A stretch of DNA of 64,000 bases from an uncultured Devosia sp. (GTDB taxonomy: Bacteria; Pseudomonadota; Alphaproteobacteria; Rhizobiales; Devosiaceae), in contig NZ_CAUQDV010000001.1 in NCBI RefSeq assembly GCF_963517015.1, positions 434,001-498,000 of the forward strand, given 5' to 3'. The notes under the pieces were generated by a model that was not told the DNA's origin, searched no databases, and was given only the letters and a program-made list of their open reading frames with translations. Positions 24,147-31,955 of the stretch are shown piece after piece. The translations under genes and the position numbers were made by a program. The first letter of the stretch is position 1. Every line of letters starts with the position of its first letter.

Positions 24147-25739
24147 ATGGTCCTGCACATGTCCCGTCCGTTCAAGCATCCCACGACCGGGGTCTACTAC
24201 TTCCGAAAAGGCGTGCCCGATCGCCTGCGCCACCTCGTCGGCAAACGCGAGGTCAAGATCAGCCTCGGGACGAAGGACCCCGCCGAGGCCAAGCGGCTCA
24301 ACGCGATCGTCACCGGCGAGGTCGAGGCCGAATGGGCGCGCCTGGTGGAGCGCGCGGAGCGCCCGAAGGACAAGCTTACCCGCGAGCAGATCGTGTCGCT
24401 GTCCGGCGAGCTCTATCGCGCCTTGATCGCCCAGCACGGCGCGGACCCGGGCGAGCCGGGCCATTGGGCGCGAAGGCTCGCCGACATCCAGAGGGCGCTC
24501 CCGGAGCACCTTCGCACCAGCAGGCTGTCCACGACGTTCTATCAAGGCTGGTTTTTCGAGATCGGAACGCAGTCGCAGTACAAGGTCGGCCAGGACGTCG
24601 ATCGCCTGCTCGAGCGCGAAGGCCTCGCAGTGGACTGGGACACGCGCATCAAGCTCTGCATGGCCGGGGCCACTGCGGTCGCCCAGGCCTATCGCGAGCT
24701 CGAGAAGCGGGCCAACGACGACTATCGCCCAGATCCGGACGGCCAGCGCTTCCCCGACTGGAAGGCGCTCGTGCGCGCCGAGCCGCTCGATTGGAAAGAG
24801 GTCTACGAGAAGTACGTCAAGCGGAACGACCCCGCGGCCAGCACCATCAAGCGCCAGAAGGGCGTGATCGAGAAGTTCTTCGCCTTCGTCGAGCACGACG
24901 ACATGAACCGGGTGACGGATGTCGACGTGGAGCGCTGGATCGAACATCGCCTGACGGAGGTGAAACCGCGCACGGTTCGAGACGCCGACCTGGCCCATCC
25001 GAAGACTCTCTTCCTGTTCGCCAAGTCGGCCAAGCTCATCCGCCATGCCCCCTTCGCAGAGGCCAAGGTCATGGTCAAGGACGAGCCGGAACTGCGTGAG
25101 CGGGAGTTCACGCTCGACGAGGCCGAGCGCATCCTTGCCGCGTCGCTGGTCGCACCGGGAAAGCGCATGACGGTCGAGGGCGGAGCGGCACGGCGATGGG
25201 TGCCATGGCTGTGCGCCTATTCCGGCGCGCGGGTCAACGAGATCACCCAGGCGCGCGCCAGCGATGTGGCCCAGCACAAATCGAAGAACGGCCAGTTGAT
25301 CTGGTGCATCAACGTCACGCCCGAGGCCGGTTCGGTCAAGACCAGGAAAGCGCGTGTGGTGCCCCTCCATCCCCATATCATCGAGCAGGGGTTCCTGGAC
25401 TACGTTGCAAGTCGCAATGGCAGGCATCTTTTCTACGACCCCGGGCGCGCCAGAAACGGCGCCGCGGCCAACCCTCAGTACAAGAAGGCCGGCGAAAGGT
25501 TGGCTCGATGGGTGCGCAAGACCGTCGGCATCACCGATGTGGGGGTCGACCCCAATCACGGGTGGCGGCACCTGTTCCGGTCCACGATGCTGTTCGCCGA
25601 GGTGCAAGAGCAGGTGATCAATCGCGTGGACGGCCATGCGGGCAAGACCGAGGGCCAGAAATACGGTACAGCTTGGCCAGAGGTGGCGCTGGCGGCCATC
25701 TCAAAGATCCCGCCGTATCGCCTTGGAGGTCTCGCATGA
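24147..25739 (+). CDS. int: Tyrosine-type site-specific integrase
   Basis: This 530-residue recombinase begins 88 bases after the tRNA. The N-terminal part (HPTTGVYYFRKGVPDRLR, ISLGTKDPAEAKRLN) is the arm-binding type common in alphaproteobacterial integrases. A core-binding region spans about 215-290. The catalytic set can be read as R in AYSGARVNEIT, H and R in HGWRHLFRS, H in VDGHAGKTEG and the final Tyr in GQKYG. It most likely integrates at the tRNA-Ser 3' end. An inner Met at 24159 could also be the start. The stop overlaps the next gene (ATGA). Confidence 0.95.
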   Translation: MVLHMSRPFKHPTTGVYYFRKGVPDRLRHLVGKREVKISLGTKDPAEAKRLNAIVTGEVEAEWARLVERAERPKDKLTREQIVSLSGELYRALIAQHGADPGEPGHWARRLADIQRALPEHLRTSRLSTTFYQGWFFEIGTQSQYKVGQDVDRLLEREGLAVDWDTRIKLCMAGATAVAQAYRELEKRANDDYRPDPDGQRFPDWKALVRAEPLDWKEVYEKYVKRNDPAASTIKRQKGVIEKFFAFVEHDDMNRVTDVDVERWIEHRLTEVKPRTVRDADLAHPKTLFLFAKSAKLIRHAPFAEAKVMVKDEPELREREFTLDEAERILAASLVAPGKRMTVEGGAARRWVPWLCAYSGARVNEITQARASDVAQHKSKNGQLIWCINVTPEAGSVKTRKARVVPLHPHIIEQGFLDYVASRNGRHLFYDPGRARNGAAANPQYKKAGERLARWVRKTVGITDVGVDPNHGWRHLFRSTMLFAEVQEQVINRVDGHAGKTEGQKYGTAWPEVALAAISKIPPYRLGGLA

Positions 25740-26443
25740 ACCCAGGGTCCATCATCGATGATGCGATGGCCGCAAAGTTGATCAGGACGTTCGAGTCCAA
25801 GAGATGGAGGGGCCGTGCCCCACTCAAGTCATGGGGATGCTGGCACGACAGGCTTCTTGTTCGAATCTTCCATGGCGCGGCGACCATCGGCGCCGAAGAG
25901 GCCCTGATCAGATCACTGGCGATCTCGCCCTACGTCTTCGACGCCGCTTGGGCAGGAGAGACGCTTAAGTGGGGTTTCCGACACGGCATCCTCGAGCCTT
26001 CGAATAGGGCGGGCGAACCGACATGGACACTGCTGCGCCATGGCGTGACATTCGTACCCCTCGGTGGCGACGCAATCGATGTGCGCACTGCCGGCGAATG
26101 CGTTGGAAGACGCTCTGCACGAGCTGCCATCGCTCAAGAGGCATATCGGCGCGCCAAGAGCTATTCGGACGACCTTGTCGAGACCAATGGTCTGATCATG
26201 AATATTCTGCGTGGGATCGACCCCGGCACGATGCTCCCGGACGACCTGCGCTCCATCGATCTGCCGCCTGTGGTGACGGTGGGCGAGATGCTCGACGAGT
26301 TCGCGAGCTTCGGCAGGGACCTGTCGCTTCATCGGGCGAGGCAAGTTCGCCTGCAATTGATCGATCTGTCTCGCGGAAACGAGAAACGCATCGGCCTCGG
26401 TGCTGCGCCGGCTGCTCCAGAGCTGGACGATTTCACGATCTGA
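25736..26443 (+). CDS. Hypothetical protein coupled to the integrase
   Basis: The product is 235 residues and starts MNPGSIIDDAMAAKLIRTFE. A GGAGGT site lies 5 bases before ATG 25736, which overlaps the integrase stop by 4 bases. It looks soluble and helical, with no membrane segment and no motif I recognise. A role in excision or integration control is suggested only by the coupling. Confidence 0.7.
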   Translation: MNPGSIIDDAMAAKLIRTFESKRWRGRAPLKSWGCWHDRLLVRIFHGAATIGAEEALIRSLAISPYVFDAAWAGETLKWGFRHGILEPSNRAGEPTWTLLRHGVTFVPLGGDAIDVRTAGECVGRRSARAAIAQEAYRRAKSYSDDLVETNGLIMNILRGIDPGTMLPDDLRSIDLPPVVTVGEMLDEFASFGRDLSLHRARQVRLQLIDLSRGNEKRIGLGAAPAAPELDDFTI

Positions 26444-27083
26444 TCGCGCGTCGATCGAAATCCAGTTCAAAGCGAGGGCCGTGCCGCAATCGATACGTTC
26501 GGTAAACTCGCGCAACGGGGCGAGTTGATCCCACTGCTGGCTTCTAACATGGATACCCACGTCCAGACGGCGGGAAAGGGGCCGAGAGCCGATCGGCAGC
26601 TTTGGTCAGATTTGAATGGAAAGCAGACATTGTGCGAGCCAAGGGCTCCGTACCAGCGCTCGCGCTGATCGAGCACGGTCACGTAGTAAGAGCGCTCAGG
26701 TCCTTGCGAATTCTTCACGCCATGTCGCCGATGCGAAGACCTGCCAAGTGGTAAGCAGTCAATCGGTCGCCCCGGTTGAGGTTGACAGGCGCCGTTATGC
26801 GGGGTGCCAGAGTTGGGGCGCTCACCTGTCCGACCTCCACCTTGAACCTTACCTGATTTTTAGCCCTCCCCGTGCGCCGCACGCTGAAGATGATCCTTGC
26901 GGAAGCGAAATCGAAGGCGCCCGAGGCATCTGCATTCTTCAGAGGCTCACGGCGAAGTATTTGACGGGGACTTGAGTGCACCAAAATTATCGACGCCTGC
27001 TCAGATATGTAGTCGTTCCTCTTGCCGAAATGACTAAATCGTTGCAGATGAATAATATCGTCGAATAACTCACGTTGGGGGCA
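26444..27083. other. 640-base gap with no convincing gene
   Basis: Two minus-strand frames overlapping by GTGA (27269 to 26715 and 26718 to 26467) are open but show no family features, and one includes the repeat at 26594-26632. Base use is mixed and lower in GC near 26930-27070, where the promoter of the SIR2-HerA unit should be. A decayed gene is possible. Confidence 0.5.
26594..26632. repeat. Partial copy (F) of the island repeat
   Basis: The stretch GGCAGCTTTGGTCAGATTT followed by GAATGGAAAGCAGACATT has the GGCAGCTTT start seen in copy B and the reverse complement of the AATGTCTGCTT arm of copies D and E. It is shorter than the others and may be a remnant. Confidence 0.45.
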
Positions 27084-28124
27084 ATGGGAGCGAAGACAGA
27101 CGCGGAGACGGCTTGCGAGTTCGCACAGTATGTCGTGAACCGCAATCCAGTAATCATACTTGGTAGCGGCGCATCCGCCGCGCACGGTGTACCCGGCATG
27201 TGGCCCTTGGGACAGATGTTGCAGGCAGCGGTGGTCCCGGGCGTTTGGACATCCGGCGAGCTTATGCAATGGGACGCATTCAAAGCGGAGCTAGCGGGCG
27301 GCGCCGATTTGGAGTCAGCACTAGGCTCGATCCGTCTCACCGAAAGACAGACCGATTTCGTCGCCACCGAGACACGCCGCTTTCTTTTGCCGTCTGACCT
27401 CGCTGTCATGTCCCGCCTTTTCGCCGACAGGCGATCGCTTCCACTGTCCCGCCTGATACGGCACGTGTTCCGGAGCGCGCAGACGGCGATCAACGTGGTC
27501 ACGCCCAATTACGACCGCCTGGCGGAGTTCGCTGCCGACGCTGCGGAGTTTCCGTTTTACACCGGCTTTAATCCTGGCCTGTTTCAAGGTCGGGGACGAG
27601 GAACGCGTCAACCCAGACGCGCCGACAAGACGGTCTACGTCTGGAAAGTACATGGATCGTTCGACTGGTTCATCGACGGGGCCCAACAGATCGTTGCCTC
27701 GCCCGTGATGCATGACGTCCCGAGCGGCCATACGCCTCTTATGGTGACTCCCGGCATAGACAAGTACAGGCGGACGCATATCGAACCATATAGCAGTGTG
27801 CTCGCCAACGCGAACGCCAGCTTACAAGATGGGAAGGCCTATCTCTGCGTCGGTTACGGCTTTAACGACGAACACCTGCAACAAAAGCTGGTGGAGCGTT
27901 GTGATCGGGATTCCGTGCCGCTTGTCGTCTTGACCAAAGAGCTGACGCCGACCGCCAGGACATTTTTGGCCAGCGGGCGTTGCAGAAGCTACCTCGCGCT
28001 CGAAGAGACCCCGGGTGGAACGATGGCATATGCAGATTGGAAACCGAGCGGCTTCGAGCTCACAGGGGTTGATCACTGGGGACTGAACGGCTTTTTGGAT
28101 CTAGTTCTTGGGAGCGGTGCATGA
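27084..28124 (+). CDS. SIR2-domain protein of a SIR2-HerA defence pair
   Basis: This 346-residue SIR2-like protein has the NAD-binding loop VIILGSGASAAHG near 24-36, VTPNYDRLAE near 139-148, and the putative catalytic His in VWKVHGSFDW (about H190). It ends with the VGYGFNDEHL block. Prokaryotic SIR2 effectors of this kind deplete NAD+ after phage infection. ATG 27084 is preferred to the in-frame TTG at 27075. The stop overlaps the herA start by 4 bases, so the pair forms one unit, matching the described SIR2-HerA (Nezha-type) systems. Confidence 0.92.
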   Translation: MGAKTDAETACEFAQYVVNRNPVIILGSGASAAHGVPGMWPLGQMLQAAVVPGVWTSGELMQWDAFKAELAGGADLESALGSIRLTERQTDFVATETRRFLLPSDLAVMSRLFADRRSLPLSRLIRHVFRSAQTAINVVTPNYDRLAEFAADAAEFPFYTGFNPGLFQGRGRGTRQPRRADKTVYVWKVHGSFDWFIDGAQQIVASPVMHDVPSGHTPLMVTPGIDKYRRTHIEPYSSVLANANASLQDGKAYLCVGYGFNDEHLQQKLVERCDRDSVPLVVLTKELTPTARTFLASGRCRSYLALEETPGGTMAYADWKPSGFELTGVDHWGLNGFLDLVLGSGA

Positions 28125-29857
28125 GCATTTTGGACTTTCACGACGACGACGCACTTGGTCGCGTGCAGTCGGTGGACACAGCCACCGTGGTTGTCCGCGT
28201 AGACGCTGTGGAAGCGCTACGTTCACTTCAGGTCAATCGCCTCGTCGCGCTGCAGAGCAGTTTGGCCGGCCAGCACCTCATCGGCATTATCCAGAAAATC
28301 ACCCGAACGGCGATCCAAGAATCCTCCACAGCAGACGTCGATCAGCAGGACCAGGCATATCCCGAGCTGAACCTCGTCCGTGTTGCCCTAATCGGCACGC
28401 TGCTCGACATGGTGGGGTCCCGGACAAATGTCTTCCGGCGCACGTTGGAAACCGTGCCTGAAATCGACGCCTGCTGCTTCCCTCTCGAAAAGGAACGCCT
28501 GACGCGGTTCATGGAAGTGATTTCTGCGGTCACTGCCGGTGGGCAACGACTGTCGCTGGGCGCATACACTCTGGACCCGAGCGCCGAGGCGTTCGTCAAC
28601 GGCAACAAGCTGTTCCAGCGCCATGCGGTGGTTGTGGGAAGCACCGGCTCGGGCAAGTCGTGGACCACCGCTCGATTGCTCGAACAGATCGCTGAACTGT
28701 CCAGCGCGAATGCGATCGTCTTCGATATCCATGGCGAGTATGGCTCACTCATCGGCGACGGTATCGAGCACATGCGTGTGGCGGGGCCTGTCGACGTCGA
28801 CGCAGGCCGATCGCTAATCCAAGGCGTGCTCCATCTTCCGTTCTGGCTCCTTAGCTACGAAGCGCTTGTCTCGATGTTCGTCGATCGCACTGAAGTGACC
28901 GCACCTAATCAAGCGATGATAATGTCTCGCGCAATCGTAGAGGCCAAAAAGGCGTTTCTCGAAGCTGGCGACCACAACGAGGTGCTCGCCAACTTCACTA
29001 TCGATAGCCCGGTGCCTTTCGACATCGACGCGGTTCTGAACGAACTGAACCGGCTCAACACGGAGATGGTCGCCGGCGCCCGAGGCGAAAAGATGGGCGA
29101 CTTCAACGGCAAGTTGAGCCGACTGATTCAGCGTCTCGAAAGCAAGCGGCAAGATCGGCGTCTGGGTTTCCTGTTTCCGCCACCGGGTATTGCCTCCACC
29201 TACGCTTGGCTGGACGAACTAGTTCAGTTGCTGATGGCCGGTCGTTCCGGGAAAGCCGGGAAAGGTGGCGTGAAGATTTTGGACTTCTCGGAAGTTCCAT
29301 CCGACATCCTCCCGCTAATCGTGGGAATGGTCGCAAGGCTCGCCTTTTCATTGCAACAATGGACCCCAACGGAAGAACGGCATCCCGTCGCCCTGTTCTG
29401 CGACGAGGCGCACCTCTACATCCCCCAAGACGTCGCGTCGGGCATGGCAGAGAACTCCGTGGCCGTGTTCGAACGTATCGCCAAGGAAGGCCGCAAATAC
29501 GGCGTGGGACTGGTGGTGATTTCCCAACGGCCGGCAGAAGTTAATAGGACGGTCGTCAGCCAGTGCAGTAACCTAATCGCCATGCGACTGACGAACGGCG
29601 AGGATCAAGCCGTAGTCCGGCGGTTGCTACCAGATAGCCTGGGAGGTTTTGGCGACCTACTGCCGGTCCTGGACACCGGCGAGGCACTAGTTGTGGGTGA
29701 CGCGATATTGTTACCGACCAGAATACGCGTCGCGAAGCCGAAGAACGAACCTCGCAGCGGAACCATCGATTTCTGGGATCGCTGGGCGGATGCTACTACA
29801 AAGGTGGATCTGCCGACGGCAGTAGAGAGCTGGCGGCGCCAATCGCTCACCAGATGA
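28121..29857 (+). CDS. herA: HerA/DUF87-type ATPase of the SIR2-HerA pair
   Basis: This 578-residue hexameric-type ATPase has an N-terminal HAS-barrel-like part (about 1-130), Walker A GSTGSGKS at 173-180, Walker B/DEAH at about 428-431 (VALFCDEAHLYIP), and VISQRPAEVNRTVVSQ with the arginine and sensor residues. In this system HerA assembles with SIR2 into a large complex that senses infection and controls NADase or nuclease activity. Translation is coupled to the SIR2 gene. Confidence 0.93.
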   Translation: MSILDFHDDDALGRVQSVDTATVVVRVDAVEALRSLQVNRLVALQSSLAGQHLIGIIQKITRTAIQESSTADVDQQDQAYPELNLVRVALIGTLLDMVGSRTNVFRRTLETVPEIDACCFPLEKERLTRFMEVISAVTAGGQRLSLGAYTLDPSAEAFVNGNKLFQRHAVVVGSTGSGKSWTTARLLEQIAELSSANAIVFDIHGEYGSLIGDGIEHMRVAGPVDVDAGRSLIQGVLHLPFWLLSYEALVSMFVDRTEVTAPNQAMIMSRAIVEAKKAFLEAGDHNEVLANFTIDSPVPFDIDAVLNELNRLNTEMVAGARGEKMGDFNGKLSRLIQRLESKRQDRRLGFLFPPPGIASTYAWLDELVQLLMAGRSGKAGKGGVKILDFSEVPSDILPLIVGMVARLAFSLQQWTPTEERHPVALFCDEAHLYIPQDVASGMAENSVAVFERIAKEGRKYGVGLVVISQRPAEVNRTVVSQCSNLIAMRLTNGEDQAVVRRLLPDSLGGFGDLLPVLDTGEALVVGDAILLPTRIRVAKPKNEPRSGTIDFWDRWADATTKVDLPTAVESWRRQSLTR

Positions 29858-29968
29858 ACGTGGATAACCCGCGTTGCGAGGTAATAATTGTCCCCGCAAG
29901 GCCAGGCTACTTGTCGCTATTTCATCGCATTCGGATGGACGTGAGAGAAGCCTGGTGCAGGGGCTGCT

Positions 29969-31648
29969 ATGAGCCATTCACGTCCAATCGCTGATGCGTT
30001 GGAGCGAACCCATCTATTCGTCGGTAATTCAGCAATCCCAAGCGCAAGGCAGCAAATGAGCGAATCCTCCATCTCAGATCATATCGGAAGGATTGGAGAG
30101 TCGTGGTTTGACCTACTGGCCAATAAGGCCAGGCTGCTTGCTGGCCGAATTGAGCCGGACCGCCTGGGCAAGGATCGCATCATTGAGTTTCCGTCCCAAA
30201 GGAGGGTGGAGAGCGAGCCTTTCGACAAGCGCCGTGGGCCCTTGGGCTGCTCGATTCAGATCAAGAGCATCCTTGCGACCAACGACCGGGTGGCATTGAC
30301 GCTGTCAGTTGCCGAAAGGCTCGCCAGCGACAATCGCCCGACGTTTATCTGCATCCTGCGCGTCGACGAGGGATCAGATGAAATCGTCGATATGCATCTC
30401 ATTCATCTGCTGGACGAAAATCTGTCGCGGATCCTGAAGCGTCTTAGAGAGGAGTTCGCGGAGGGCACCGAGGCGCTTAACAAACCCGAGATAAGCTTCG
30501 GTATCGCGGCTGGCCGCAAGGTAGAGCTGACACCGGACGGCTTTAGGACGGCTCTAATTGAGCTGATCGGCGAGGATATGAATGCTTATGGCGCCGAGAA
30601 GTTGCGGCAGCGCGAGACGGCGGGCTTCAAGGACAGCGAGCGCTATTCAATGAGCGTCACGTTCGAAGACATGACAGCCAACGATCTCATAGATGGGATG
30701 CTAGGGTTGAAGCAGTTAGGGGTCAAGAAGCTCCAAGGTTTCGAGGAGCGGTTCAAGATCAAGCTTCCCGGCGGGCTGCCCTTCCCTAGCGATGTCGAGA
30801 ATCTCGTTATGCAGATCAGTCCGACACCGGTGGATGCGGGTATCATCTGCATTTCCAGCCCAGCCAGTGCTCGAACCGTCGAGCTGAGCTGTGATCTAAT
30901 CACGCCTGCTTTGCCTAAGATACCCGTCGAAAGCATGAAGGTAATCGCTCGATCAGAGCTTCTCGACGCAGTCGTCAGTGTGGAGCAAGGAGCGATCACG
31001 TTGACCAATACGTTCGACGAATTGAGCGCGCACCGTGTGGACGAATGGTGGAAGCTATTCAGCTTCTGGGACGCGGTATTCACCGACGGCGCGAAACTGA
31101 GTCTGCTCTCGAATGCCGGACATCAACTATTCTCCGGATCACCTGGGAGCGCTGAAATGATGGGGGAGAAGCCGGCGTACCTCGATCAGGTTGTGGCCGT
31201 TTTAGGCATGGCGCGTCAGCTCTTGGATGAAGCGCGTTCGCTCGATCGCCCTGTCAGTCTTCGCGATGTTATGCTTTCCGCCAAATCAATCCAGCAGACG
31301 CACAGTTTCTTTTTCCACGCCGGTGAACTCGGTGCCTTTTCGTTTCCGATCGAAAACGCCGACCAAGTGGAAAAAGGCGAATACACCGGCCTCTTCGTCT
31401 CTGTGTTTCGCTTGGGAGACGACGTCTACGCCTATGCATTAAGACTCGCGCTTTTGCTTGACGGCGTGAGTGGGAAGCTCGTGTTCCGGTCGACAAGCAT
31501 GACGCCCTTGGACATCTCTTGGATTGAAGACGAGCAAGCTGCCTTACAGACGTTCGCGCAACGCATCGCTAAGCTGAGTGGTTCTCAAATTACCATTATT
31601 CCAGCCTTCGATTTGCCGGCGGAAGCCAGCATACCTTCGATCGATTGA
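29969..31648 (+). CDS. DUF4365-like nuclease-domain protein
   Basis: This 559-residue protein follows herA by 111 bases. Its N-terminus resembles DUF4365, a PD-(D/E)xK fold: GRIGESWFDLL, then GKDRIIEFP, then CSIQIKS, giving candidate catalytic residues D69, E73, Q97 and K99. The remaining about 400 residues show no known domain and may be a sensor. An inner ATG at 30056 (MSESSISDHIG) with an AAGG site would give 530 residues and begin right at the domain. It may be a third member of the SIR2-HerA locus or an independent effector. Confidence 0.65.
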   Translation: MSHSRPIADALERTHLFVGNSAIPSARQQMSESSISDHIGRIGESWFDLLANKARLLAGRIEPDRLGKDRIIEFPSQRRVESEPFDKRRGPLGCSIQIKSILATNDRVALTLSVAERLASDNRPTFICILRVDEGSDEIVDMHLIHLLDENLSRILKRLREEFAEGTEALNKPEISFGIAAGRKVELTPDGFRTALIELIGEDMNAYGAEKLRQRETAGFKDSERYSMSVTFEDMTANDLIDGMLGLKQLGVKKLQGFEERFKIKLPGGLPFPSDVENLVMQISPTPVDAGIICISSPASARTVELSCDLITPALPKIPVESMKVIARSELLDAVVSVEQGAITLTNTFDELSAHRVDEWWKLFSFWDAVFTDGAKLSLLSNAGHQLFSGSPGSAEMMGEKPAYLDQVVAVLGMARQLLDEARSLDRPVSLRDVMLSAKSIQQTHSFFFHAGELGAFSFPIENADQVEKGEYTGLFVSVFRLGDDVYAYALRLALLLDGVSGKLVFRSTSMTPLDISWIEDEQAALQTFAQRIAKLSGSQITIIPAFDLPAEASIPSID

Positions 31649-31736
31649 ACATAGCGTTGGAAGAAGACATGTCGCGAAGCGACGAGATTGTCATACTGCC
31701 CGGTGTCAATCTCGAATTTCAGCCTTTCTATTTAAG

Positions 31737-31800
31737 CGGCAGCTTTAGGGAAGTCGCTGAAGGGGTCTAAAGGTCCGAAATGGGGCGCTTTCTGATCGGA
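31737..31800. repeat. Island repeat copy A
   Basis: The 307-base gap 31649-31955 contains this element: GCGGCAGCTTTAGGG, about 25 bases, then CCGAAATGGGGCGCTTTCTG. It aligns with copies B to E over both the CTTT.GGG arm and the AATGGGGCGC core. The rest of the gap holds a short poly-A/T-rich stretch (ACCCTTAAAAAAGG, 31842-31855) and the promoter of the next gene. Confidence 0.65.
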
Positions 31801-31955
31801 TGCTGCCGACACCGTTTCGGACGTTCGCAGAGCTGTGCCAACCCTTAAAAAAGGCCTGCTGACTGGGTGCCAGGGTCGATGTTCAAAGACTTAAGGCCGT
31901 GGAACCGACAAGTCGCCTGCATACAGCAGGCGTCATTTCGCGATACTATCGTTGT

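Noticed and set aside
26467..27269. Two coupled minus-strand frames upstream of the SIR2 gene
   Set aside because: The GTGA overlap looks gene-like, but one overlaps the SIR2 start and the other spans a repeat remnant; neither has recognisable protein features.
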